Source: Symploca sp. SIO1C2 | GTDB lineage: Bacteria > Cyanobacteriota > Cyanobacteriia > Cyanobacteriales > Coleofasciculaceae | NCBI GenBank assembly: GCA_010672925.1 | Contig: JAAHFP010000017.1 | Coordinates: 62,001 to 126,000, forward strand | Direction: 5' to 3' | DNA length: 64,000 nucleotides | Part shown: one piece after another, positions 19,101-26,200 of the stretch | Layout of the letters: each line of letters begins with the position of its first letter | Numbering within the stretch: the stretch's first letter is position 1 | Translations under genes and position numbers: made by a program | Notes under the pieces: generated by a model | Database searches by the model: none | What the model saw: the letters and a program-made list of their open reading frames with translations, nothing else | Told to the model about the DNA's origin: nothing

Positions 19101-19419
19101 CGTTGGGGTGGAATGGACAACTACGATTAATCAAACCTATAACTTAAACCTCAAAGCCACCAAGTTGTATGATTATCCTACTTTATTAGAATTAGCGCCA
19201 TATATCGCCCAGGAAATTTCCTCTACTGGTGGTAGCAAATTCCCCCAAACAAATGGAAGTGATTTCCAAGGATCTGCGCCAAATAATGGTTCACCGAAAG
19301 AGCAGATGGATCCAAAATTGCGCTTACGTGAGATTCTAAATAAGGTGGCAACCAAGGAGTTAACTGCCCAAGAGGCGAATAAACTGGTTCAACAACTCAA
19401 ACAACAGGTTAGATCTTAA
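13111..19419 (+). CDS. Loading/halogenating PKS: GNAT-ACP-KS-AT-Hal-ACP-ACP-ACP (CurA-like)
   Basis: 2102 residues. A GNAT-type loading domain (about 15-225; acyl-CoA loop around QNQGLG, FHQIHGA with His179/His182) should decarboxylate malonyl-CoA and give acetyl-ACP on the first ACP (Ser267 in MGIESLELLEL). KS follows (about 338-760, Cys510 in DTACSSSL), then AT (about 885-1190, Ser983 in GHSVGEY, HAFH malonyl motif), a Lys/Asn/Gln-rich linker, and an Fe(II)/2-oxoglutarate halogenase (about 1396-1690). The halogenase has His1510-Val-Gly1512, with Gly where hydroxylases have Asp, and a second His at 1623. Three near-identical ACPs follow (Ser1785, Ser1887, Ser1996) and a C-terminal helix LTAQEANKLVQQLKQQ. 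The domain order equals curacin CurA except that no N-terminal adaptor region is present. Expected product: acetoacetyl on the ACP triplet, later beta-branched and gamma-chlorinated. The KS-AT linker (about 763-794) contains repeat DNA. Confidence 0.9.
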   Translation: MSELISNIALNCFDNKPYHLRHPSIEDLADLVALEELCWSANLRVDANELQRRIVDFPQGQFVLGLEGKILGAIYSQRIDNAQLLDDQTCTEVPSLHTESGVVVQLLAVNILPELQNQGLGDQLLEFMLQYCSRIDGVEKIVAVTLCRNYPDYSPMPIAEYIQQKNDSGLLVDPLLRFHQIHGAKIEKLLPGYRPKDLENQTCGVLVSYDIHHRQRFDGATVEKNPQTKVKLAEDIDEVVASCVRKVMQQKQSFDVQRALMEMGIESLELLELRYLLQKKLGVEIDPNFFFKYGTAAAIAGYFKGETTEKHQEVSDLLPEPEAIKTDAGFSKAQLENGVAIIGMACRFPGDADSPHQYWSLLHNGIDGITEVPPTRWDIEQYYHPEKNQPGKIASRYGGFLTEVDKFEPDFFRISAREALYMDPQQRLLLEEHWKALEDAGINPESLSGTETGIFVGIAFHDYERLQDKYYSEQDLNIYFATGNSTAIGAGRLSYFFQLNGPSITVDTACSSSLSAVHLACQSIRNGECELALASGVNLLLSPELSISFSQAGMLSPDGRCKTFDAAANGYVRSEGCGVVVLKSLKQAIADNDRILAVIRGTAINQDGASNGLTAPNQSAQEAVLKRALSVAGVSANQISYVEAHGTGTSLGDPVEIKAIEAVYGKDRSSARPLMIGSVKTNIGHTEAAAGIAGLIKVVLLLQNQYIPPHLHWKELNPYISLAEIPGVIPTEGKVWEQYEGDKTRVAAVSSFGFSGTNAHAIVEEAEGRRQNPPLTPPRRGTGGRRQEAEGRRQAQPYLLTVSAKKEQALSELVSSYQHHLETNPELELADVCYTANSGRAHFNHRLAIIATNPQQLAKKLRQYQAGEEESGVFSGQLSHSSSPAKVAFLFTGQGSQYVQMGRQLYQTQPVFRQVLDQCDQLLRPYLEHPLLEVLYPQDTPNSNSSLLDQTAYTQPTLFALEYALCKLWESWGIQPQVVMGHSVGEYVAATVAGVLSLEDGLKLIALRGKLMQQLPSGGKMVSVMASESQVKDAIASHTNQVTIAAINGPESVVISGEAGGIEAIVKKLESKSIKTKQLQVSHAFHSPLMTPMLAEFAAVAKQITYHQPQIPVISNVTGTIADNSIATADYWVEHVVKPVRFVAGIKTLAEQDIGILLEIGPKPVLLGMGRECLIGSKKIWLPSLRPGKPDWLQMLQSLGQLYVQGVKVDWLGFYQDSAPQKVVLPTYTWQRKRYWISDLQQYKNKGKNGKVAPENKNKGKNSIATNNSSGSKILPGIKESKQPQIKVSEQLPIKASEQDDRTTAINIQKSDALDIQQQQKRLSNPASLSFSKTTVAKQQPAKRELTQLRVPLTPEEPAQLTQAYLEAEKITQDLGKALHQDILINQEPIKEPTTMNREQVEQLKQEYEEKGYCQIQKLFDFSAIKTIEKNLEKAKQESQISKEKVTLKLGGIDDIDTNDHAYDLVKYDFVSSFIQEKLALLNYITGKNLMIMHNALFSVEPNHKGLPWHVGVGSFSFTKTEDFGASIWIPLDKITKEYRGGMQYVSTKIFPGQFYYSVFDLHLKNNIRWDESQGDLNEYVGNANTIYNKITEDVIDYTIQDGYEEHEYDLGDAFFFNKYVLHQSVPLKPGLHKLRRAFVIRLVDYDTRVDEERLGLFSKYSQLHSRYYKTLPRYNKDSVLVMVSRAVQKGLKSPYLRDISHVQQTLAERMAAGTISFEETPSISSVPQTQQPRRSLQPLSQPQVNQVNLSQIKQILKQQLAEALYTDESEIAEDQKFVDLGLDSIVGVEWTTTINQAYNLNLKATKLYDYPTLLELTEYIAQILSTQSAKPQVSQLPVKTLPPLPTTQINLSEIKQVLKQQLAEALYTDESEIAEDQKFVDLGLDSIVGVEWTTTINQTYNLNLKATKLYDYPTLLELTEYIAQILSTQGTKPINSSSQTQQPLKTLQPLPTPQVNQVNLSQIKQVLKQQLAEALYTEESEIAEDQKFVDLGLDSIVGVEWTTTINQTYNLNLKATKLYDYPTLLELAPYIAQEISSTGGSKFPQTNGSDFQGSAPNNGSPKEQMDPKLRLREILNKVATKELTAQEANKLVQQLKQQVRS
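15401..15493. repeat. Intergenic-type heptamer repeat and hairpin inside the KS-AT linker
   Basis: GGCAGAA/GGCAGGA heptamers flank a perfect hairpin CCCCTCC-CA-GGAGGGG (15,437-15,452). The same sequence styles occur between genes (for example, CTTCTGCCCTCTGCC near 235 and the CCCCC/GGGGG hairpin at 4968-4984). Here they are translated in frame as a Glu/Gly/Arg/Pro-rich stretch between KS and AT of the loading synthase. Confidence 0.75.
18340..19200 (+). repeat. Three tandem, nearly identical ACP-coding units
   Basis: Three direct repeats each encode an ACP with the same core (DLGLDSIVGVEWTTTINQ). The phosphopantetheine serines are 102 and 109 residues apart. Long stretches are identical in DNA, including silent positions, while the proline/glutamine linkers differ. 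This points to recent duplication or gene conversion. Confidence 0.85.
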
Positions 19420-19436
19420 GATAAAATGGAGGGAAT

Positions 19437-19676
19437 ATGAGCAAAGAAAAAGTCATAAAACTGATTAAAAAATACACTCGTGAAGTAGCACCAGAATTAG
19501 AAGAGGCTCCCCTAGAACCTACTGATAGCTTAAAAAACTTAGGGATTGACTCAGTTAATCGTGCAGAAATTATCATGATGGTGATGGAAGATTTATCCTT
19601 GAATATTCCCCGCATTGAGCTTGCTGGAGCAAAGAATATTGGCGAACTTGCTGATTTATTTGCCGCCAAGTTATAA
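19437..19676 (+). CDS. Stand-alone acyl carrier protein of the beta-branching cassette (CurB-like)
   Basis: 79 residues, with phosphopantetheine attachment at Ser39 in LGIDSVNRAEII. By position and size it matches the donor ACP of HMG-CoA-synthase (HCS) cassettes. It should carry malonyl, which the next gene product (Ser-type KS) decarboxylates to acetyl for aldol addition onto the acetoacetyl chain. The start ATG follows a clear ribosome binding site (GGAGGG) 17 bp after the loading synthase. No free acyltransferase is encoded nearby to load it, so loading probably relies on an AT domain in the line or a cellular enzyme. The following 65-bp gap holds a TTGTTGT/TTGTCGT-type repeat. Confidence 0.9.
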   Translation: MSKEKVIKLIKKYTREVAPELEEAPLEPTDSLKNLGIDSVNRAEIIMMVMEDLSLNIPRIELAGAKNIGELADLFAAKL

Positions 19677-19741
19677 GATTGATCATTGGTCATTTGTTGT
19701 TTGTCGTTTGTTGTTTGGGGATTGGAAATTTGTATTAGTAT

Positions 19742-20968
19742 ATGAATGATATCAAGATAACTGGTATGGGCATTGTCACTCCCATTGCCCAAGGAGTTGA
19801 ATCTTTCCGGGAAGCCCTATTTTCCGGAAAAACTCAATTTGGTTATCTGCAAAGACCAGGAAGGGAAAACCCTAGTAAACCATTTATTGGTGCAGAACTA
19901 CCAGAGCTTGATGTCAGAGCCCTATTTCCTCAACACAGTGGATTGTTACGCAGTGCAACCTGGAGTGGGCAAGTTGCTATGCTAGCGGTTGCTGAGGCTT
20001 GGGAAGATGCTAAACTAACCTCTGCCCCAGTTAACCCTGAACGTATTGGCTTAGTCATCGGTGGCTCCAATCTGCAACAACGCCATCAGCAACAAACCTG
20101 GCAACGTTATCAATCACGTCCAGAATTTATCCGACCAACCTATGGACTTACAGTATGGGATACGGATATCTTGGGCCTACTTTCCCAATGTTTTCCGATT
20201 CAAGGAGAAGGTTATACCGTAGGTGGAGCATCCGCTAGTGGTGCAGTCGCGATCATTCATGCAGCTCGACAAATTTTAACAGGAGTTACTGATATTAGTA
20301 TTGCCGTCGGTAGTCTCTTTGATATCTGTGCCTACGAATGTCAGGGACTAATAAATTTGGGAGCTATGGGTAGCGAAGGTTTTGCTGATAATCCAGAACT
20401 TGCCTGTAGACCATTTGACCACAACCATGACGGTTTTATCTATGGGGAGGGTTGTGGAGTTTTAGTCTTAGAAAAAGCTGACAGCGCTCAACAAAGAGGA
20501 GTCGTTTCCCAAGGAAAACTCCTAGGTTGGAGCTTAAATTTAGCTGGCAATCGTAGCCCTGAACCATCCCAAAAAGGGGAAGCACAAGCCATGAGTGCAG
20601 CTTTAGCTATAGCAGACTTAAAACCAAAGCAAATCGATTATGTCAATACTCATGGTACCAGTTCCCCCCTTGGTGATAAAACGGAAGTAGCTGCTTTGAA
20701 ATCCACGGAACTTAACCATTGTCTGGTGAATTCCACTAAGTCTTTAACTGGTCATTGTTTAACTGCCGCTGGAGTTATCGAAGCGATCGCTACTTTATTA
20801 CAAATTAACTCTAGTTTTTGTCATCCGACTCACAATTTGGTAAATCCCATTGATGATACCCTAAATTGGGTCAAAGAAACTGCGGTTCAAGCGGAAATTA
20901 ACTATGCCATCAGCAATAGCTTTGCTTTTGGCGGCATCAATACAGCTCTAGTACTGGGCAAGGAGTAA
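19742..20968 (+). CDS. Decarboxylative ketosynthase with active-site serine (CurC-like)
   Basis: 408 residues with a KS fold. The usual nucleophilic Cys is replaced by Ser164 in GGASASGAVA. The two other active-site elements remain: NTHGTSSPLGD (His) and KSLTGHCLTAAG (Lys/His). Such Cys-to-Ser KS proteins in HCS cassettes cannot condense and instead decarboxylate malonyl-ACP to acetyl-ACP. Its position between the free ACP and the HMG-synthase homologue fits the curacin and jamaicamide order. No Shine-Dalgarno sequence is obvious before the ATG at 19,742, so translation may be weak or coupled. Confidence 0.92.
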   Translation: MNDIKITGMGIVTPIAQGVESFREALFSGKTQFGYLQRPGRENPSKPFIGAELPELDVRALFPQHSGLLRSATWSGQVAMLAVAEAWEDAKLTSAPVNPERIGLVIGGSNLQQRHQQQTWQRYQSRPEFIRPTYGLTVWDTDILGLLSQCFPIQGEGYTVGGASASGAVAIIHAARQILTGVTDISIAVGSLFDICAYECQGLINLGAMGSEGFADNPELACRPFDHNHDGFIYGEGCGVLVLEKADSAQQRGVVSQGKLLGWSLNLAGNRSPEPSQKGEAQAMSAALAIADLKPKQIDYVNTHGTSSPLGDKTEVAALKSTELNHCLVNSTKSLTGHCLTAAGVIEAIATLLQINSSFCHPTHNLVNPIDDTLNWVKETAVQAEINYAISNSFAFGGINTALVLGKE

Positions 20969-20972
20969 AGCT

Positions 20973-22232
20973 ATGGAATCAGTTGGTATTGAAGCTCTTA
21001 GTGTATATGGAGGTTCAGCTCAATTAGAGTTACACAAATTGGCACAGGCGCGTCAGTTGGATATCTCCCGCTTTGACAATCTCATGATGAAAGAGAAAGC
21101 GGTATCTTTGCCCTATGAAGACCCAGTTTCTTTTGCTGTTAATGCTGCCAAACCCATTATCGATCGCCTGAGTGATACTGACAAGCAGCGCATAGAAATG
21201 GTGATTACCTGCAGCGAGTCGGGCATTGACTTTGGTAAATCCATGAGCACTTATATCCAGGAATATTTGGGCTTAAGTCGTAACTGCCGCATGTTTGAAC
21301 TAAAGCAAGCTTGCTACTCAGGAACAGCAGGTTTACAAATGGCCATCAACTTCATTTTGTCCCAAACCTTTCCCGGAGCCAAAGCCTTAGTAATTGCCAC
21401 CGATATTTCTCGATTTCTGGTTGCCGAGGAAGGAGAAGCGCTTAATTACGATTGGTCTTTTGCCGAACCCAGTAGTGGTGCTGGTGCAGTAGCTCTTTTA
21501 GTCAGTGATACTCCCTACATTTGGCAAGTTGATGTAGGCTGCAACGGTTACTATGGTTATGAAGTCATGGATACCTGTAGACCCAATCCCGATTCGGAAG
21601 CAGGAGATGCGGACTTATCCTTACTTTCTTACCTAGACTGTTGCGAAAATGCCTATCGACATTATCAAAACCGAGTTGAAGGCGTAGACTACCAAGAAAG
21701 CTTTGACTACTTGAGTTTTCATACCCCTTTTGGAGGTATGGTTAAAGGTGCTCATAGAAGTATGATGCGTAGGTTTAAAAGAGCCAAGCCGAGAGAGATT
21801 GAAGCAGACTTCCAAAGCAGGGTAATGCCGGGATTAGTCTACTGCCAACAAGTAGGTAATATTATGGGAGCAACCTTATTTTTATCCCTAGCTAGTACTA
21901 TCGATAACGGAGACTTCAGCACCCCTCGAAGAATAGGGATGTTTTCTTATGGTTCTGGTTGTTGTTCCGAGTTTTATAGTGGGGTGGTAAATCCCGAAGG
22001 TAAGCAACTGCAAGCTAAACAAAATATATCAGCCCAGTTAGCAGACCGTTATGCTTTAAGTATGGAAGAATATGAGCAGTTACTCTATCACAGTAGTGCA
22101 GTTGCTTTTGGTACTAGAAACGTCACCTTAGACTACCAACTTTTCCCTGGTGTCTGGGAAAAGATAGCAGGTAAGGGTCGATTAGTCTTAAGAGCAATCA
22201 AGGAATTTCATCGAGAATACGAGTGGGTATAG
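20973..22232 (+). CDS. HMG-CoA synthase-like beta-branching enzyme (HMGS, CurD-like)
   Basis: 419 residues. The catalytic Cys114 lies in KQACYSGTAGLQ, exactly as in PKS-associated HMG synthases, and SFDYLSFHTPFGGMVKGAHR supplies the His of the active site. It should attach acetyl from the donor ACP to the beta-ketone of acetoacetyl on the ACP triplet, giving HMG-ACP. Start: ATG at 20,973, four bases after the preceding stop, with AAGGAG inside the end of the previous gene, so translation is coupled. Length is normal for the family. Confidence 0.95.
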   Translation: MESVGIEALSVYGGSAQLELHKLAQARQLDISRFDNLMMKEKAVSLPYEDPVSFAVNAAKPIIDRLSDTDKQRIEMVITCSESGIDFGKSMSTYIQEYLGLSRNCRMFELKQACYSGTAGLQMAINFILSQTFPGAKALVIATDISRFLVAEEGEALNYDWSFAEPSSGAGAVALLVSDTPYIWQVDVGCNGYYGYEVMDTCRPNPDSEAGDADLSLLSYLDCCENAYRHYQNRVEGVDYQESFDYLSFHTPFGGMVKGAHRSMMRRFKRAKPREIEADFQSRVMPGLVYCQQVGNIMGATLFLSLASTIDNGDFSTPRRIGMFSYGSGCCSEFYSGVVNPEGKQLQAKQNISAQLADRYALSMEEYEQLLYHSSAVAFGTRNVTLDYQLFPGVWEKIAGKGRLVLRAIKEFHREYEWV

Positions 22233-22246
22233 TACCGCTGCGCGGA

Positions 22247-22274
22247 AGTAACAAGTAATAAGTAACAAGTAATA
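22247..22274. repeat. Heptameric AGTAAYA tandem repeat
   Basis: Four alternating copies of AGTAACA/AGTAATA lie in the 241-bp gap between the HMGS and ECH1 genes. A short inverted repeat CCGC-TGC-GCGG precedes it (22,235-22,245). This is another STRR-like array. The rest of the gap has no gene. Confidence 0.7.
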
Positions 22275-22446
22275 AGTAAGAATGGTTATGAAGTAAAGAT
22301 TATATCGTTCTCAAACGGGTGGGTTATTTTTGCCGCGATGTACTAAGATTTTCCCTGGGTGATAACCATGAATACTGTATAAAAGAAAACAGAATAAAAG
22401 ACAATAAGAGCCAAAAATCTGATAGCTTATAGCTAAAATATCCAGG

Positions 22447-22475
22447 TTGACAAATCATTGAGAAATTTATAATAT
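22447..22475 (+). promoter_or_regulatory. Promoter-like TTGACA/TATAAT at the ECH1 start
   Basis: TTGACA (22,447-22,452) is followed by TATAAT (22,468-22,473; 15-bp spacing) or TAATAT (22,470-22,475; 17-bp spacing). The start ATG of ECH1 is at 22,474, so a transcript from here would begin inside that gene and could only serve the downstream synthases. It may be chance in AT-rich DNA. Confidence 0.25.
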
Positions 22476-23238
22476 GTACTACCAAACCCTAAAAATAAAC
22501 CATCAACCTGCTGTACAAAGAATCCAGATTTATCGACCAGAAGCAAATAATAGTATCAATGAACAACTGACTCAAGAATTATTATCAGCCCTCCAAGCTG
22601 TTGAAGCTGAAGAAACTGTTAAAGTAGTGATTCTTGAAGGATTACCGGACGTATTTTGTACCGGGATGGACTTCCAAGCAATAGCCAATGGTGAACTGGT
22701 AGATACTAAAGTCAGTGCTTATGGTTACTACAACATCCTCAAACAGATGTCTCAAAGTAGCAAAGTGATTATCTCTCTTGTGCGTGGTAGAGTCCAAGCA
22801 GGAGGAGTAGGCTTTGTCGCGGCAAGTGATCTGGTTATTGCGGATGAAACCGTCACCTTTGTATTATCAGAATTACTATTTGGTTTATTACCCGCTTGTG
22901 TCTTACCATTCTTAATTCGTCGAGTGGGATTTCAAAAAGCCTATCGTTTATCCCTTACAACTCAACCAATTTCTGGCTCAGAAGCCTATAACTGGGGTTT
23001 AGTCGATGAATATGGCAGCAATCTTGATAAGTTAATTAGTCAATATATTCGGCGTTTAAGATATTTACCCTCATCTGGGGTTAAGGAATTAAAAGACTAT
23101 ATGAATAAGTTATGGATTATTCAGGAAGAAACTCAGAATCTAGCCGCCAACAAGTCTGCTGAACTCTTAGGTGACCCAACGATTCAAGGAAAAATTAAAC
23201 AATTCGCGAAAGAGGGGGTTTACCCATGGCAAAGCTGA
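22474..23238 (+). CDS. Enoyl-CoA hydratase-like dehydratase ECH1 (CurE-like)
   Basis: 254 residues of the crotonase superfamily. Oxyanion-hole segments are visible around FCTGMDFQAIA and GRVQAGGVGFVAASDLVIA. In HCS cassettes ECH1 dehydrates HMG-ACP (here probably its gamma-chloro derivative) to 3-methylglutaconyl-ACP. The identification as ECH1 rather than ECH2 follows from its place after HMGS and from the separate ECH2 fused to the next synthase. The stop overlaps the start of that synthase by 13 bp, so expression is coupled. Start ATG 22,474 gives MYYQTLKINHQPAVQR; no strong ribosome binding site is seen. Confidence 0.9.
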   Translation: MYYQTLKINHQPAVQRIQIYRPEANNSINEQLTQELLSALQAVEAEETVKVVILEGLPDVFCTGMDFQAIANGELVDTKVSAYGYYNILKQMSQSSKVIISLVRGRVQAGGVGFVAASDLVIADETVTFVLSELLFGLLPACVLPFLIRRVGFQKAYRLSLTTQPISGSEAYNWGLVDEYGSNLDKLISQYIRRLRYLPSSGVKELKDYMNKLWIIQEETQNLAANKSAELLGDPTIQGKIKQFAKEGVYPWQS

Positions 23239-26200
23239 ATTTGAATCGGGGCTTAGGAACTAGCAACTCTGAGGTAGTACAACTGGCAGAGTTGGGTAAT
23301 GGCATTGTGCAAATTACGATGAAGGATGAGAAGAACAGGAATAGTTTTTCTCGAAAATTTATTGATAAGTTGTTTCAATGTTTTGAGTCAGTTAGTCAAA
23401 ATCCGACTTATCAAGTGGTAATCCTAGCAGGAACTAGTCATTACTTTTCCACCGGTGCTACTCAGGAACAGTTACAATCAATCTTCAGAGAAGAAATTAA
23501 ATTTACTGATTTCTATGAAATATTAACTTTAGCTCTCGATTGTCCGATACCAGTCATCGCTGCGATGGAAGGTCATGCTTTGGGAGGTGGTTTAAATTTA
23601 GGTCTATATGCCGACTTTATCGTGTTGAGTCGAGAAAGTTTTTACGCCAATAACTTAATGAAATATGGCTTAACCCCAGTCGGCTCAACCTCATTCATCT
23701 TACCCAAGAAACTAGGGGCAGAGTTGGGGCAAGAAATGATTTACACTGGTAGGCAATATCGTGGGGCAGAACTAGCTCAACGAGGTATTCCTTTTCCTGT
23801 TTTACCGAGAAAAGAAGTACTCAAATACGCTCACAAGCTAGCGAAGGAAATTGCTGAAAAACCTAGATTATCTCTACTAGCTTTGAAAGAAAATTTAACC
23901 GAGGAAATCCGCTCTAAATTACCAGCAGTGGTAAGCCAAGAGCTAGAGATGCATGAAAAAACCTTCCAGCAGGCAAAGCTAGCAAATCAAGAAATACCTA
24001 AAACCACTAGTCAACCAGTTCAACTAAAAATAGCTAGTTATGGCTCATTAAAGAATTTAACTTGGGTATCTTTGGGGCATCAAAGTCCTGGAGTTGGTGA
24101 AGTCAAGGTTCAAATCCAAGCTGTACCAGTCAATTTCCGAGATATCCTCAATGCTCTTGGTATGCTGGAAGGGCATAACCAAACCAAGCTTGGCATTACC
24201 AGTGTAGAATATCTCACCTTTGGTTTTGAAGCTGTAGGCGTTATCGTTGCTGTTGGATCAGAGGTATCCCAATGGCAAATTGGCGATGAAGTGATGGTAA
24301 TCGGCTGCCATGATGCCTTCAGTAGCTTTATTATCTGTTCACAAAATAAGCTAATAGCTAAACCTTCCAATCTCAAGTTAATAGAGGCAGCGACAATTCC
24401 GATTCCTTTTTTCACCGCCTATCACGGGTTGCATAACTTAGCTAAACTTCAGTCAGGAGAAAGAGTATTAATTCATGCTGCTTCAGGAGGAACCGGACAA
24501 GCAGCAGTTCAGTTAGCTCAATTTTGGGGTGCAGAAGTATTTGCTACAACTAGCCCCCAGAAAATGGCTGTGCTCCAGGAACAGGGAGTTAAGCATGTGA
24601 TGAACTCTCGAACTACCGAATTTGCCAAGGAGCTAAGGGAACTCACTCAGGGGCAGGGAGTGGATGTGATCTTCAATAGCCTGACTCATGGAGAATACAT
24701 TCATAAAAATCTAGATGTTCTTGCTTTAGGGGGACGATATATTGAAATTGGCAAAAAGAACATCTGGAGTCATGCTCAAGTTGCTCAAAAACGACCAGAT
24801 ATTCAATATTTTCCGTTTGATTTACTAGAAGAATTTGAGACAAATAACCTATTATATTCCCAGATTGAGCAAAATTTAGTAAGATACTTCGAGTATGAAA
24901 AACTGCATCCATTAACTTACCAAACATTTCCGAGCGAAAATATTGTCGAAGCCTTCCGCTATCTACAGCAGAGTGAGCATCTAGGCAGGGTAGTGGTGAC
25001 CATGTCAGAAGTTTCTCACAAAGAATTATCTAATTATCGGTTACCTAATAAGAAACAGATGGATCAGCAAGAAGAACTACTAAACCAATTGCAGTCTGGT
25101 CAAATTTCTTTAGAGAATGCTGAAGAACTGTTACTGAAAATTACGCAAGAAGAACCACCAGGGGAAGCCATTCAGGAGCAGCAAGTTACAAGTGCTCTTA
25201 TTAAGGAGCCTATTGTTAATAAATCAGAAGAAATATTATCTTTACTGGGTTCAGGAGAAATATCTATAGAAAATGCTGAAAGTTTATTATTAGGATCACA
25301 ATCAGAATTAGAAGTCACAAAAAACGATAATAATAGAACAACCTCAGATCAGAATACAGATATAGCAATCATTGGCATCTCCTGTCGCTATCCAGGAGCC
25401 AAAAATTATCAAGAATTTTGGGTAAATTTAAAGAATGGAGTTGATAGTGTAACAGAGCCTCCCCCCGGAAGATGGGAAGGACAAAATTGGTATCATCCAG
25501 ACCCTGAACATCCGGGTACATCCTATTGTAAGTGTGCTGGGTTTATAGATGATATAGACAAATTTGACCCTTCATTCTTTCAAATTTCCCCGGGAGAGGC
25601 TCAGTTTATCGAACCTCAACAAAGAATCTTTTTAGAAGAAGCTTACCACGCTATTGAAGATGCTGGCTATGCTCCTGATTCTCTTAAAGGCAGACAATGC
25701 GGAGTCTTTGTTGGAGCTGTCAAGAGTGATTATAGCAAATTGTTATCAGATGCCGACTTAGGGACTCATCGACTGGCTTTATCAGGGAATCAACTATCGA
25801 TCGTACCAGCAAGAATAGCCTATTTCCTGGATCTTAGAGGACCAGTAATGGCAGTTGAAACTGCTTGCTCTGCCTCATTAGTTGCTGTTCATCAAGCTTG
25901 CGAAAGCATTAAACAGGGAGAGAGTGAGTTAGCAATTGCCGGTGGTATCCACACCATGCTCACCCCAGACTTCCAAATACTGTCGAGTCAGTTTCAAATG
26001 ATATCGGGGGCAGGACGTTGTAAAACGTTTGATGCGGAAGCCTCCGGTACAGTTTGGAGTGAAGGTTGTGGTGTTCTCTTACTCAAAAGCTATGAGCAAG
26101 CAGTTCGAGATCAAGACCATATTTATGGAGTAATCAAGGGTACAGGCATCAATTATGATGGCAATACCAATGGCATTAGTGCCCCTAGTAGCCAATCTCA

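Noticed and set aside
19742-20968. Ordinary elongating ketosynthase
   Set aside because: The active-site Cys is Ser164 and the gene sits in an HCS cassette, so decarboxylation is the better call.
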